DNA of 64,000 nt from Nocardia sp. NBC_01730 (GCF_035920445.1 NZ_CP109162.1:3348001-3412000); one strand, 5' to 3'; numbered from the stretch's first letter, positions 36,826-45,969 are shown. The notes: generated by a model not told the origin, from the sequence alone. A program made the numbers and translations.

Positions 36826-38583
36826 ATGTTCGCACTCTGGACGTGGACGGGACGCGGCACCGGACCCGCACCGAACGGTTACGGCGACCGCGAGACCCTC
36901 GCGCTGGCCGTCCCGGTCGGCGCGGGCGGAGCGATCGAGGTCGCGGACGTCGCCGCCGCGCTCGTGGATCCCGAGACCTTCGCGGACCTGGCCATCGAAT
37001 ACCCGGGTCGGTCGCTCCTGCTCTGGCAGGACGCACTGCGCACTGCCGACGCTGACGCCGCTATGGACAGCACAGGACCACCTCTGCCCGTAGCCGCCCA
37101 CGCGGTGCCGGACGCCTGCGGCACCGCGATCGTGTCGGCGGCGCGCGCATTGCGGGTCTTACGCGAGACCGAAGCCGTGACGGCGGAACTGCGCTCCGCC
37201 CTGAAGGCGCAGCTGCGGCCCTACCAGGCGCGTGGGGTCGGTTGGTTGCGCGAGACCACCGACGCGCACGGCGGCGCGGTGCTCGCCGACGAGATGGGCC
37301 TGGGCAAGACTGTGCAGACCATCGGCTTCCTACTCGGACGGGCCGAGGCGGGGCCGCAGCTTGTGGTCTGCCCGACCTCACTGGTCGGAAACTGGGTGCA
37401 CGAGATCGGACGGTTCGCGCCGGGACTGCGGGCGATCGTCTGGCGTGGCGGCGCGATCGCCGCCGATGCGGGGACCGTGGTGGTCACCGGGTATCCGACC
37501 CTGCGACTGCACGGAGGGCTGCTCGCCGGGCGGCGCTGGGCTACGGCGGTGTTCGACGAGGCGCAGGCACTGAAGAATCCGCGCACCCAGGTCGCCAAGG
37601 CTGCCCGTGCGGTCGACGCCGCCGCGGCGGTCGCGCTGACCGGCACGCCGGTCGAGAACCGTCTCGAAGAGCTGTGGGCGCTGTTGCACCTGGTGGCGCC
37701 TCGGCTGTTCGGGCATAGGACGCAGTTCCGGCGGCGGTTCGTTCGGCCGATCCAGGAGGGGTCGGCAGCCGCCGCGGCGCGGCTGCGCGACACCATCGAA
37801 CCGGTCGTGCTGGCGCGCAAGAAGATCCAGGTCGCTGCGGCACTGCCCGCGAAGATCCACAGCGACCTGCTCTGCGACCTGACCGCCGAGCAGGAGGAGC
37901 TGTACGATCTGGTGCTCGCGCAGGCCGTCGATGATGGATTCGGTTCCGGCATCGAACGCCATGGCCGCGTACTCGCGGCGTTGACCTCGCTCAAGCAGGT
38001 CTGCAACCACCCTGGGTTGGTCACCGGCGATCTCGGTGAACTGGCCGGCCGGTCCGGAAAGCTCGACCTGTGCACCGACATCTTGGCCACCAACCTCGAA
38101 ACCGCCAGTCCGACATTGGTCTTCACCCAGTATCGGCAGACCGGCGAGCTGCTCGTGCGTCACCTCGCCGAACAGTTCGGGGTGGCGGCGCCGTTCTTCC
38201 ACGGCGGGCTGAGCCAGACCGAACGCGGCGAGATCGTATCCAGGTTCCAGACCGAAGAAGGTCCGTCGGTGCTGGTGCTGAGCCTGCGCGCGGCGGGCAC
38301 CGGTCTCACGCTGACCCGCGCCGCCGACGTCATCCACTTCGACCGCTGGTGGAACCCCGCAGTGGAGGCGCAGGCCTCCGACCGGGTGCACCGGATCGGC
38401 CAGACCCGCACGGTCACCGTCACCACGCTCACCTCGACCACCACCGTCGAGGAGCACATCGTGGGCATGCACGACCGCAAGGCGGCGCTGACGGACCTCG
38501 GCGACGCGGCGGGCATCGCCGCGCTGGCCGGACTCGGCGACGACCAGCTGATCGAAATCCTGCGCCGCAAGAGGGAGAGCTGA
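36826..38583 (+). CDS. SNF2-family DEAD-like helicase
   Basis: At least 585 residues. A variable N-terminal domain of about 125 residues is followed by RecA-like domain 1 with DEMGLGKT at 155-162 and the DEAQ box at 244-247, then the helicase C domain with LVFTQYRQTGELLVRHL, LSLRAAGTGLTLTRA and VHRIGQTRTVTV. This is the HepA/SNF2 translocase family, which remodels protein-DNA complexes. ATG 36826 is the first conventional start, but an in-frame CTG at 36787 has AAGGGG 6 nt upstream and adds LRCTHATYLPDRH, which looks like the family's usual N terminus. The stop overlaps the SWIM gene by 1 nt. The TetR gene is divergent. Confidence 0.9.
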   Translation: MFALWTWTGRGTGPAPNGYGDRETLALAVPVGAGGAIEVADVAAALVDPETFADLAIEYPGRSLLLWQDALRTADADAAMDSTGPPLPVAAHAVPDACGTAIVSAARALRVLRETEAVTAELRSALKAQLRPYQARGVGWLRETTDAHGGAVLADEMGLGKTVQTIGFLLGRAEAGPQLVVCPTSLVGNWVHEIGRFAPGLRAIVWRGGAIAADAGTVVVTGYPTLRLHGGLLAGRRWATAVFDEAQALKNPRTQVAKAARAVDAAAAVALTGTPVENRLEELWALLHLVAPRLFGHRTQFRRRFVRPIQEGSAAAAARLRDTIEPVVLARKKIQVAAALPAKIHSDLLCDLTAEQEELYDLVLAQAVDDGFGSGIERHGRVLAALTSLKQVCNHPGLVTGDLGELAGRSGKLDLCTDILATNLETASPTLVFTQYRQTGELLVRHLAEQFGVAAPFFHGGLSQTERGEIVSRFQTEEGPSVLVLSLRAAGTGLTLTRAADVIHFDRWWNPAVEAQASDRVHRIGQTRTVTVTTLTSTTTVEEHIVGMHDRKAALTDLGDAAGIAALAGLGDDQLIEILRRKRES

Positions 38584-39137
38584 TGGCGGACAACGAATTC
38601 GGCTATACCGCATGGGGCATGGACTGGGTCCGCCTCGCCGAGCCGCTGCGGCAGACCAGGCCCGATCCTTTGCTCCCCCGCGCCCGCAGCATCGCACGGA
38701 ACAACGGCGTGCGGGCCACCCTCGAGGGCGGGGTCGCGCGCGCCGCCATCCATCGCGGCGGCCAGGCCTCGGTGGCCCACCTGGAGATCGCGCCGCTCAC
38801 CAGGACGACGATCACCGCCATCGCGGAGATCGTTCCGGATACGACCGTGCTGACCGATGACATGCACCGGGCGGTCGTCGCAGCCGGGATCGCGCTCGCA
38901 CCGGTTCTCGCGGGCACCGACTGCTCGTGCACCGCCCGTACCTCGCGCTGTTTGCACGTGCTCGCCCTGTGCTACGAGATGGCGCGCCGAATCGATGAAA
39001 ACCCGCGGCTCGCCCTGGAGGTCCAGGGCTATTTCGATGCGGCGCCGCGCGATTCGGCAGTGCCCGCACCGTCGGCACGCTGGACACCGATCAGCGCGCT
39101 CGACCCGACGGACTTCTTCGGTACGGTGCCGAGCTGA
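38583..39137 (+). CDS. SWIM zinc-finger protein
   Basis: A 184-residue protein containing a SWIM motif CxC-n-CxH: Cys114, Cys116, Cys123 and His125 in DCSCTARTSRCLHVLAL. The N-terminal half (FGYTAWGMDWVRLAEPLRQT) is typical of actinobacterial SWIM proteins encoded next to SNF2 helicases. SWIM domains bind DNA or proteins. The start overlaps the helicase stop by 1 nt, so the two are made together and probably act in one complex. The cellular role is not established. Confidence 0.85.
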   Translation: MADNEFGYTAWGMDWVRLAEPLRQTRPDPLLPRARSIARNNGVRATLEGGVARAAIHRGGQASVAHLEIAPLTRTTITAIAEIVPDTTVLTDDMHRAVVAAGIALAPVLAGTDCSCTARTSRCLHVLALCYEMARRIDENPRLALEVQGYFDAAPRDSAVPAPSARWTPISALDPTDFFGTVPS

Positions 39138-39176
39138 GCCACCGGCGCGTCGATCGAGGTCGCCGGAGAGCGCAAC

Positions 39177-39746
39177 TCAGTCCGGCCGTCTGGCCCGAAA
39201 GCGGAAACTCGATGTCCCGGTGTCGACCTCGACATCGGTGAAGCCGATCCGGCGCAACCGGTAGGCGGCGGTCTCCGGTGGAACCGGCACGCAGGTGTCG
39301 CCCAGGTGCATCAGCCGGAACAGGCGCCCGTCGAGCCCGTCGCTACCTGCGAACACCCCGCCAGGCCGCAGCACACGGAGGGCTTCGGCGAACAGCGCGT
39401 CCTGCTGCCATGCCGTCGGCACGTGGTGCAGCATGGTGAAGCACACCACGGAGTCGAATTCCTCTGGCGGCAACGGCATGTCGGTACCGTCGCCGTCGAT
39501 CACGGTCATCGCGCCGCCGTGCCTGGCGCGCAGCCGTGCGGCCAGTGCCTGGTCGATCTCGATGCCGGTGAGTGTCGTGGTCCGGTCCAGCAGCGCGGAC
39601 ACATTGGCGCCGTAGCCGGGCCCGATCTCGAGGGCCTCGGCCCCGAGATCGAGGCCGGACAGCGCCCACGGCACGATACGCGTCGCGGTGGTCCGCTCCC
39701 ACATCGACGAGCGGCACAGCAGCCGGTGGAAAATGTTCATCGCCAT
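39177..39746 (-). CDS. Class I SAM-dependent methyltransferase
   Basis: A 189-residue Methyltransf_11-like enzyme. Motif I is EIGPGYG at 40-46, the adenine loop region follows (GIEIDQALAARLRARHG), motif IV reads DSVVCFTMLHHVP, and then LRVLRPGGVFAGSDGLDG. MNIFHRLLCRSSMWE at the N terminus is a common start for this group. ATG 39746 is used; ATG 39740 also fits. It is divergent from the AraC regulator gene by 55 bp, suggesting regulation by it. Substrate unknown. Confidence 0.83.
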   Translation of the reverse strand: MAMNIFHRLLCRSSMWERTTATRIVPWALSGLDLGAEALEIGPGYGANVSALLDRTTTLTGIEIDQALAARLRARHGGAMTVIDGDGTDMPLPPEEFDSVVCFTMLHHVPTAWQQDALFAEALRVLRPGGVFAGSDGLDGRLFRLMHLGDTCVPVPPETAAYRLRRIGFTDVEVDTGTSSFRFRARRPD

Positions 39747-39801
39747 GACGCCAACGCTAGGAAAAGATCGTGCCGGGCACGACAGACTACGGTGACAGAC
39801 T

Positions 39802-40569
39802 GTGTCGCAGAACGGCCACGCCATGGTTCAGCCCGCCCCACCCGGGGCGACCGCAATGGTGTTCGGCGCCGGGGTGCTCCCGGCCGGGCATTGGTTCGAG
39901 CTGCACGAACATCCTCAGCACCAGATCGCCTGGGCGTCACAGGGAGTCATCGCCGTCGAGGTGCGCGACAACCGCTGGGTGCTGCCACCGACCAGGGCGC
40001 TGTGGATCCCCGGCGGCACCGCGCACCGCACCGGCACCTCCGACGGCGCCGCGATGCGGGGCATCTACCTCGAACCCGACCGGTGCTCGGTGTCCTTCGG
40101 CGGGCCGACCATGCTGCGAGTGACCCGGCTACTGCATGAGCTGTTCGACCTGCTCACCACACCTGACACCGCCTCGGCGCGCCGGACGCGCGCCGAGGCG
40201 GTGGTGTTCGATCTGCTGGAACCGGTCGAGGTGATCCCGATCGGCGCGCATCAGCCCACCGATCCCCGTGCACGGCAGGTGGCCGCCGCGCTCACCGCCG
40301 ATCCGGCCGACAGACGGACCCTCGCCGAGTTCGCCGCCGATGTCGCCGCCAGCCCGCGCACGCTGGCCCGGCTGTTCGTGGCGGAGACCGGAATCAGCTT
40401 CGGCCAGTGGCGCACCCAGATCCGGCTGGCCGCCTCGCTGCCGTTGCTCGCGGCCGGGCTGCCGATCGCCAGGATCGCGGGCCGGGTCGGCTACGCGACG
40501 CCGAGCGCGTACGTCGCGGCGTTTCGACGTGCGGTCGGAGTGTCGCCGGGGCGGTATTTCGCCGGATGA
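39802..40569 (+). CDS. AraC-family transcriptional regulator with cupin domain
   Basis: A 255-residue regulator. The N-terminal cupin (about 25-95: WFELHEHPQHQIAWAS, WVLPPTRALWIPGGTAHR) binds a small ligand, and the C-terminal AraC HTH pair spans about 155-252 with LAEFAADVAASPRTLARLF and IARIAGRVGYATPSAYVAAF. GTG 39802 is the start. It is divergent from a methyltransferase gene; the pair may be a regulator and target. Its stop abuts the stop of the SDR gene on the other strand. Confidence 0.88.
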   Translation: MSQNGHAMVQPAPPGATAMVFGAGVLPAGHWFELHEHPQHQIAWASQGVIAVEVRDNRWVLPPTRALWIPGGTAHRTGTSDGAAMRGIYLEPDRCSVSFGGPTMLRVTRLLHELFDLLTTPDTASARRTRAEAVVFDLLEPVEVIPIGAHQPTDPRARQVAAALTADPADRRTLAEFAADVAASPRTLARLFVAETGISFGQWRTQIRLAASLPLLAAGLPIARIAGRVGYATPSAYVAAFRRAVGVSPGRYFAG

Positions 40570-41310
40570 TCAGGCGTTGGTGCCGCTGTCCACGGTGAAG
40601 AACGCGCCGGTGACGCTGCGGCCGGACGGGCCGGCCAGGAAGGCCACCGTGGCCGCGACGTCGTCGACGGCGCCGAAGCGGCCGAGCGCGGTGAGGTCGC
40701 GCTGCAGCGGCGCGTGGTCGCCGTCCTGTGGGTTCATGTCGGTGTCGGTGGACCCTGGCTGCACCAGATTCACGGTGATCGCGCGCGGGCCCAGTTCGCG
40801 GGCCAACGCCTTGGTGAAGCCGCTCAGCGCCGACTTGCTCAGGTTGTAGAGCGCGAGGCCTCCGAAGGGCGCGTGCTCGGACAGATTGGTGCCGATGCTG
40901 ATGATCCGGCCGCCATCCGTCATGTGTGCGACCGCGGCCTGTGCGCCGACGAACGCGGCGCGGGCGTGCACGTTGAGCGCGTTATCGATCTCGGCCACGG
41001 TGAACTCCTCGAAGGGCTTGGCCGGGAAGATGCCCGCGTTGTTGACCAGGATGTCCAGCCCGCCGAGTTCGGAGGCGGCCCGGTCCACCGCGGTGCGCAC
41101 CGCGGTGGCGTCGGCACTGTCGGCCTGGATCGCGATCGCGCGGCGGCCAAGTGCCTCGACTTCACCGGCCACGGTTTTCGCCTGCCCATGGGCGTTCTGG
41201 TAGGTCAGCGCGACGTCCGCGCCCGCCGCGGCGAGGCGGCGGGCGATCGCCGCACCGATCCCACGGCTGCCGCCGGTCACCAGTGCCACTTTGCCCGTGA
41301 GGTCCGACAT
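40570..41310 (-). CDS. Short-chain dehydrogenase/reductase
   Basis: A 246-residue classical SDR. The cofactor motif is TGGSRGIG at 12-19, NNAG follows at about 89-92, and the catalytic Ser-Tyr-Lys set is in ISIGTNLSEHAP and YNLSKSAL. An arginine-free acidic-poor loop after strand 2 suggests NADP(H) or NAD(H) cannot be decided. ATG 41310 gives MSDLTGKVALVTGG. It is divergent from a TetR gene with a 107-bp gap containing a 13-bp inverted repeat, so the TetR protein very likely represses this gene. Substrate unknown. Confidence 0.9.
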   Translation of the reverse strand: MSDLTGKVALVTGGSRGIGAAIARRLAAAGADVALTYQNAHGQAKTVAGEVEALGRRAIAIQADSADATAVRTAVDRAASELGGLDILVNNAGIFPAKPFEEFTVAEIDNALNVHARAAFVGAQAAVAHMTDGGRIISIGTNLSEHAPFGGLALYNLSKSALSGFTKALARELGPRAITVNLVQPGSTDTDMNPQDGDHAPLQRDLTALGRFGAVDDVAATVAFLAGPSGRSVTGAFFTVDSGTNA

Positions 41311-41325
41311 CGAAACTCCTCCACA

Positions 41326-41406
41326 TTCTGTGTCGATCAGTACATAAATAGCCAACCGCATCGGAGGCACCGGTGTCAATGGGTATATTTAACGATCGAC
41401 ACAGAA
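41326..41406. promoter_or_regulatory. 13-bp perfect inverted repeat flanking the SDR/TetR divergent promoters
   Basis: TTCTGTGTCGATC at 41326-41338 and GATCGACACAGAA at 41394-41406 are exact reverse complements 55 bp apart. Similarity continues inward (ACATAAATA and TTAAATA). A -35-like TTGACA for the SDR side lies at 41374-41379 on the minus strand. Each arm sits 11-15 bp from one of the two start codons, the layout expected of paired operators. Confidence 0.65.
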
Positions 41407-41417
41407 AGGATTCCGTT

Positions 41418-42020
41418 ATGGCCGACCGGGGACGACCGCGCGCATTCGATCGCGCGGACGCGTTGCGCCGTGCCATGGAGGTGTTCTGGGAGCACGGCTA
41501 CGAGGGCTCCTCGATGAGCGACCTCACCGCCGCGATGGGCATCAACTCCCCCAGTCTGTATGCCGCGTTCGGCGGCAAGGAGGCGCTGTTCCGCGAGGCC
41601 GTCGGCTTGTACGGGCGGACCGACGGCGGCTACACCAACCGTGCGCTACAGGACGAGCCGACCGCACGGGCCGGCATCGAGGCGATGCTGCGGGACAACG
41701 CCGCCGCCTACACTGAGGAGAACAAGCCGCACGGCTGCATGGTGGTGCTCGCGGGCTCCACCTACACCACCCGCAGCGCGAGCATCCGCGACTTCCTGAC
41801 CGAAAAGCGCCGCGAGACAACCGAAGGCATCCGCATGCGCCTCGACCGCGGTGTCGTCGAGGGTGATCTGCCCGCGGGGACGAACACCTCCGCCTTGTCG
41901 AGCTTCTACACCACGGTCCTCTACGGCCTGTCCATCCAGGCCCGCGACGGAGCCTCCCTGGCGGACCTCACCGCTTCCATCGACTGTGCCATGGCCGCCT
42001 GGCCTGTCCCGATGACCTGA
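41418..42020 (+). CDS. TetR/AcrR-family transcriptional regulator
   Basis: A 200-residue regulator with an N-terminal [23 protein letters not shown] then [20 protein letters not shown]. The ligand domain of about 140 residues is of the group often paired with SDR genes ([17 protein letters not shown]). ATG 41418 follows AAAGGA. It is divergent from the SDR gene with symmetrical operator-like arms between them. The likely inducer is a substrate of that SDR; this is inference. Confidence 0.88.
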   Translation: MADRGRPRAFDRADALRRAMEVFWEHGYEGSSMSDLTAAMGINSPSLYAAFGGKEALFREAVGLYGRTDGGYTNRALQDEPTARAGIEAMLRDNAAAYTEENKPHGCMVVLAGSTYTTRSASIRDFLTEKRRETTEGIRMRLDRGVVEGDLPAGTNTSALSSFYTTVLYGLSIQARDGASLADLTASIDCAMAAWPVPMT

Positions 42021-42043
42021 CGCGACACTCGCGCGGGCGGCGT

Positions 42044-43819
42044 CTACTTTCGACGCAGGGCGGCGATGCGCTCGCCCAGTTGTTGGGCGGAGGCCAGCGC
42101 GGTGGGCGGACCACCGCATTCGCGGCGTAGTTCGCCGTGGATCACGCCGTGCGGCTTGCCGGTGCGGTGGTGGTGCATGGCCACCAGACTGTTGAGTTCG
42201 CGGCGCAGTTCGCCGAGCCGGTCGGCAGTGGCAACGCGTTCGGCGGCGCTGGCCACCTGCGGGCCCGGGTCCGGGACGGCCGCGGCCCCGCCGCGGTCGG
42301 CGACCTGACGGGCCTGCCGGTCGCGCAGCAGCGCGCGCATCTGCTCGACGTCGAGCAACCCGGGAATTCCCAGGTAGTCCGCCTCCTCGTCACTGCCCGC
42401 GAAGGTGGCGGTACCGAATGACGATCCGTCGTAGATCACCTGATCGAGTTCGGCATCGGCCGCCAGCGCGACGAAGGGTTTCTCGTCCTCGCCCGGCTCG
42501 TCCTTCTGCTTGTTGGCGTCGACCAGCAGCTCATCGTCGAGGCCGTTCTTCTCCCGGTGCGGCTTACCGATGACATGGTCGCGCTGCAACTCCAGCTGAG
42601 CGGCCAGATCCAGCAGCACCGGCACCGAAGGCAGAAACACGCTCGCGGTTTCGCCCGGCTTGCGGGCGCGCACGAAGCGGCCGATCGCCTGCGCGAAGTA
42701 CAGCGGGGTGGCGGCGCTGGTCGCGTACACGCCGACCGCCAGGCGCGGCACGTCGACACCCTCCGACACCATGCGTACCGCGACCATCCACGGCTGGGTG
42801 TTAGTGCCGAACTCCGCGATCCGGTTCGAGGAGGCCGGGTCGTCGGACAACACAAGCGCCGGCTTCTCGCCCGAGATATGTTCCAGCAGTTCGGCGTAGT
42901 CGCGGGCGCGTTCCTGGTCGGTGGCGATCACCAGCCCGCCCGCGTCGGGCATGCCGGAGGCGCGCTTCTGGCGCAGCCGGATATCGGCGGCGCGCAGCAC
43001 CGCGGAGATCCAGTCGCCCGCCGGGTCCAGCGCGGTGCGCCAAGCTCGGGCGGTCTGCTCGGCGTTCAGTGGTTCACCGAGACGGGCGGAGTACTCCTCG
43101 CCCGCGCTGTCGCGCCAGTGCGCCTCGCCGGAGTAGGCGAGGAAAACCACCGGGCGCACGACGCCGTCGGCAAGGGCCTCGGCGTAGCCGTAGGTGTGGT
43201 CGGCGCGGGACTTCGGGAAGCCGGACTCGTCGGGTTCGTAGACGACGAACGGGATCTGGCTGTCGTCGCTGCGGAACGGGGTTCCGGTCAGCGCAATGCG
43301 GCGGGTCGCGTCTCCGAACGCCTCGGCCGTCGCGTCACCCCAGGTCTTCGCATCGCCTGCGTGGTGGATCTCGTCCAGAACGACCAGGGTCCTGCGGTTT
43401 TCGGTGCGCACCCGATGCCGGAAGGGATGCGCGGCGACCTGCGCGTAGGTGACCACGACGCCGTGATAATCCCCCGAGGTGCCTCCGGTGGAGTTGGAGA
43501 ACCGCGAGTCCAGCGCGATCCCGACGCGAGCCGCGGACTGCGCCCACTGGTGCTTGAGGTGCTCGGTCGGCGCGACTACTGTGACCTGGTCCACGGTGCG
43601 GTCGGACAGCAATTCCGCGGCAATGCGCAGCGCGAACGTGGTCTTTCCCGCGCCCGGGGTGGCCACCGCGAGAAAGTCCCGCGGAGCGGTGGCCAAATAT
43701 TTCGTCAGCGCACGTCGCTGCCAGGCGCGTAGCGCACCGCCGACGGCGGTGCTCACTGCTCCCGAATCGCTCGGCGTCTCCGCTTCTCCCGCCACAGCGG
43801 CGCCACCCGACCCAGTCAC
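42044..43819 (-). CDS. DEAD/DEAH-type superfamily 2 helicase (ResIII-like)
   Basis: A 591-residue helicase. Walker A is TPGAGKT at 54-60, motif II is DEIH at 148-151 and motif III is ALTGTPFRSDD. The C-terminal RecA domain contains GLVIATDQERARDYAELLE, RMVSEGVDVPRLAVGVYAT and QAIGRFVRARKPGETAS. The C-terminal 130 residues are a helical region unique to the actinobacterial group (RRELNSLVAMHHHRTGKPHG). No nuclease or methylase partner is adjacent, so it is not part of a restriction system here. The start is GTG 43819. Role probably in DNA repair, by family only. Confidence 0.85.
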   Translation of the reverse strand: MTGSGGAAVAGEAETPSDSGAVSTAVGGALRAWQRRALTKYLATAPRDFLAVATPGAGKTTFALRIAAELLSDRTVDQVTVVAPTEHLKHQWAQSAARVGIALDSRFSNSTGGTSGDYHGVVVTYAQVAAHPFRHRVRTENRRTLVVLDEIHHAGDAKTWGDATAEAFGDATRRIALTGTPFRSDDSQIPFVVYEPDESGFPKSRADHTYGYAEALADGVVRPVVFLAYSGEAHWRDSAGEEYSARLGEPLNAEQTARAWRTALDPAGDWISAVLRAADIRLRQKRASGMPDAGGLVIATDQERARDYAELLEHISGEKPALVLSDDPASSNRIAEFGTNTQPWMVAVRMVSEGVDVPRLAVGVYATSAATPLYFAQAIGRFVRARKPGETASVFLPSVPVLLDLAAQLELQRDHVIGKPHREKNGLDDELLVDANKQKDEPGEDEKPFVALAADAELDQVIYDGSSFGTATFAGSDEEADYLGIPGLLDVEQMRALLRDRQARQVADRGGAAAVPDPGPQVASAAERVATADRLGELRRELNSLVAMHHHRTGKPHGVIHGELRRECGGPPTALASAQQLGERIAALRRK

Positions 43820-43986
43820 GCAGACGACCCTAGCCGCCCGGCACGGCGTGTCGCCAAACCGACGCGGTGTGCGCGATCGGCATCACACGTCACCTGCCAA
43901 GACGCTGGAGGTTCACCCGATGCCCACCGACACGTCGCACCGACAAACCGATGCGAACACGCGAAGTGCGCGATGCTGTAGGCACG

Positions 43987-45129
43987 ATGACCGACGACAC
44001 CACCCTCACCGGCGATCCGCCGCGGACCGGCGCACGCTCGCGCGCCGTCGCGGTGCGCACCCGGGCCTGGGCCGACCGGGCGGGCACGATGGCGGCGCAC
44101 GCGGGCAGGCAGATGGTCGCGCTGGTCGTGCGGGTGGCGCAGAAGGCATGGGAGGATTCGATCTTCGCCAAGTCGGCCGCGGCGGCGTTCTGGCAGACGC
44201 TCTCGCTCGCGCCGCTGTTGCTCGGGGTGCTCGGCAGCCTCGGGTACGTCGGGGGATGGTTCGGCCCGGACACGGTGGAGATCGTCGAGTCCAAGATCAT
44301 CATTTTCAGCCGCGACCTGTTCAGCGCGACCGTGGTGTCGGATCTGATCCAGCCGACGGTGCAAGACGTGCTCGGACGCGGGCGGGGCGCGGTGGTGTCG
44401 GTCGGATTCGTGCTGTCGCTGTGGGCCGGATCGTCGGCGATGGCCACGTTCGTCGACGCGATCGTCGAGGCGCACGACCAGCAGGACGCGCGGCATCCGG
44501 TGTGGCAGCGCATCTTCGCGCTGCTGCTGTATGTGTTGTTCCTGGTGGCGGCGGTGTTCATCCTGCCGCTGGTGGCGCTGGGGCCGACGCTGATCGGCCG
44601 GGTGCTGCCCTCGGCCTGGCGGGCGACCGGATTACAGCTGCTGGATTTCTTCTATTACCCGGGTGTCGGCCTGCTCCTGATCATCGGGCTCACCACCCTG
44701 TACAAGCTGGCGCTGCACACATCGCTGCCCTGGCACCGGCTCTTCGGCGGGGCTCTGGTGGCGGGGGTGTTCTTCATGACGGCCAGCGAGGTGCTGCGAC
44801 GCTACCTGGCGTGGGTCACCAGGACCGGCGTCACCTACGGCGCACTGGCGACCCCGATCGCGTTTCTGCTGTTCACGTACTTCCTCGGCTTCGCGGTGAT
44901 CCTCGGCGCCGAGTTCAACGCCGCAGTGCAGGAATTCTGGCCCGCCGGCGCGACGCGTATGGAGCAGGTGAAGGAGTGGATCGCCAATCAGGTGCGCGGC
45001 GACAGCGGTGCGGACGCCGAAGCTCCGACCGAGGACGAATCTCCGCGGGCCCGGACCACGCCTGACCAGAGCGGCACCGTGCCGCCCTCGACCGGCGGGG
45101 CGGCACGATCCTCGTCCGATAATTCGTGA
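43987..45129 (+). CDS. YihY/BrkB-family inner membrane protein
   Basis: A 380-residue membrane protein with about six helices between residues 60 and 320. AKSAAAAFWQTLSLAPLLLG, FVLSLWAGSSAMATFVDAI and GALATPIAFLLFTYFLGFAV are hallmark blocks of the family, formerly misnamed RNase BN. The C-terminal 55 residues are polar and acidic. ATG 43987 is preferred; ATG 43951 would add 12 residues. It is divergent from the helicase gene. Transport or envelope role not established. Confidence 0.85.
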   Translation: MTDDTTLTGDPPRTGARSRAVAVRTRAWADRAGTMAAHAGRQMVALVVRVAQKAWEDSIFAKSAAAAFWQTLSLAPLLLGVLGSLGYVGGWFGPDTVEIVESKIIIFSRDLFSATVVSDLIQPTVQDVLGRGRGAVVSVGFVLSLWAGSSAMATFVDAIVEAHDQQDARHPVWQRIFALLLYVLFLVAAVFILPLVALGPTLIGRVLPSAWRATGLQLLDFFYYPGVGLLLIIGLTTLYKLALHTSLPWHRLFGGALVAGVFFMTASEVLRRYLAWVTRTGVTYGALATPIAFLLFTYFLGFAVILGAEFNAAVQEFWPAGATRMEQVKEWIANQVRGDSGADAEAPTEDESPRARTTPDQSGTVPPSTGGAARSSSDNS

Positions 45130-45190
45130 CAGCGCCACCGTTGCGCGTGCCATTGCCGCGGCCGTCGATGCCGCGTGGGGGCGAAAGCGC

Positions 45191-45427
45191 TCAGTCGCCC
45201 TTGCGAAGGCCGTCGAAGACCTTCTTGCACTCCGGGCATACCGGCGAGCCGGGCTTGGCCGAACGGGTCACCGGAAAGACCTCTCCGCACAGCGCGACCA
45301 CGTGAGTGCCCATGACGGCGCTCTCGGCGATCCTGTCCTTTTTGACATAGTGGAAGAACTTCGGGATGTCGTCGCCCGTCGTCTCGTCGGTCGTCGTATC
45401 CGGGCGAACCATGGTGTCGGTGCTCAC
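45191..45427 (-). CDS. DUF3039 domain-containing protein
   Basis: A 78-residue conserved actinobacterial protein. PKFFHYVKKDRIAESAVMGT and HVVALCGEVFPVTR, then CPECKKVFDGLRKG, define the family; Cys47 with Cys64 and Cys67 suggest metal binding. GTG 45427 gives VSTDTMVRPD, the usual start; an ATG at 45436 would add three residues. It is convergent with the BrkB gene and divergent from DUF3099. Function unknown. Confidence 0.86.
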   Translation of the reverse strand: MSTDTMVRPDTTTDETTGDDIPKFFHYVKKDRIAESAVMGTHVVALCGEVFPVTRSAKPGSPVCPECKKVFDGLRKGD

Positions 45428-45508
45428 GCATTCCATGATGCCGCATCACGGGATCAGAGGCTGACCATGGTGTGTGCGTGGACGGACCGCTAGTGGAAGA
45501 CTCGGTGT

Positions 45509-45928
45509 ATGCAGCAGAACGGCGATTCCCCCTCCGCCGACGGCCGCGACCGCGAAGAGCACCCTGACGTGACGATGCCGACGCAGCCCCGCCGTTCCGC
45601 CGGATACTTCCCAGGAAGTGACGACAAACACCCGGTGCTGATCACCGAGGCCGCGCCGTCGCTGGAGGACCAGCACCGCGCCCGCGTCCGCCGGTACACC
45701 ATCATTATGGCGTTCCGCATCCCCTGCCTGGTCCTGGCCGCGGTCGCCTACAGCACCTTCGCCAACCCCCTGCTGTCCATCCTGATCATCGCCGCCTCCA
45801 TCCCCCTGCCGTGGATCGCGGTTCTCATCGCCAACGACCGCCCGCCGCGGCGCAAGGACGAGCCCAGCCGCTGGGACCGGCCGCGCACCGCCATCGAGTC
45901 CCGCCCGCACAACGCCATCGACAGCTGA
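45509..45928 (+). CDS. DUF3099 membrane protein
   Basis: A 139-residue protein. ADKHPVLITEAAPS-type sequence (here DDKHPVLITEAAPSLEDQHR) precedes two hydrophobic helices at about 66-84 and 88-106, followed by a basic tail NDRPPRRKDEPSRW. This is the DUF3099 family, often linked to DUF3039 as here (divergent, 81 bp). The product is expected in the cytoplasmic membrane. Function unknown. Confidence 0.85.
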   Translation: MQQNGDSPSADGRDREEHPDVTMPTQPRRSAGYFPGSDDKHPVLITEAAPSLEDQHRARVRRYTIIMAFRIPCLVLAAVAYSTFANPLLSILIIAASIPLPWIAVLIANDRPPRRKDEPSRWDRPRTAIESRPHNAIDS

Positions 45929-45969
45929 GTTCGGCGCGGCGAATCCACGGCGCCGAGGAGATTCCGGAG

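Noticed and set aside
42044..43819. Possible restriction-modification or defence island around the ResIII-like helicase
   Set aside because: No methylase, nuclease or specificity gene is adjacent; the neighbours are a TetR regulator and a BrkB membrane protein.
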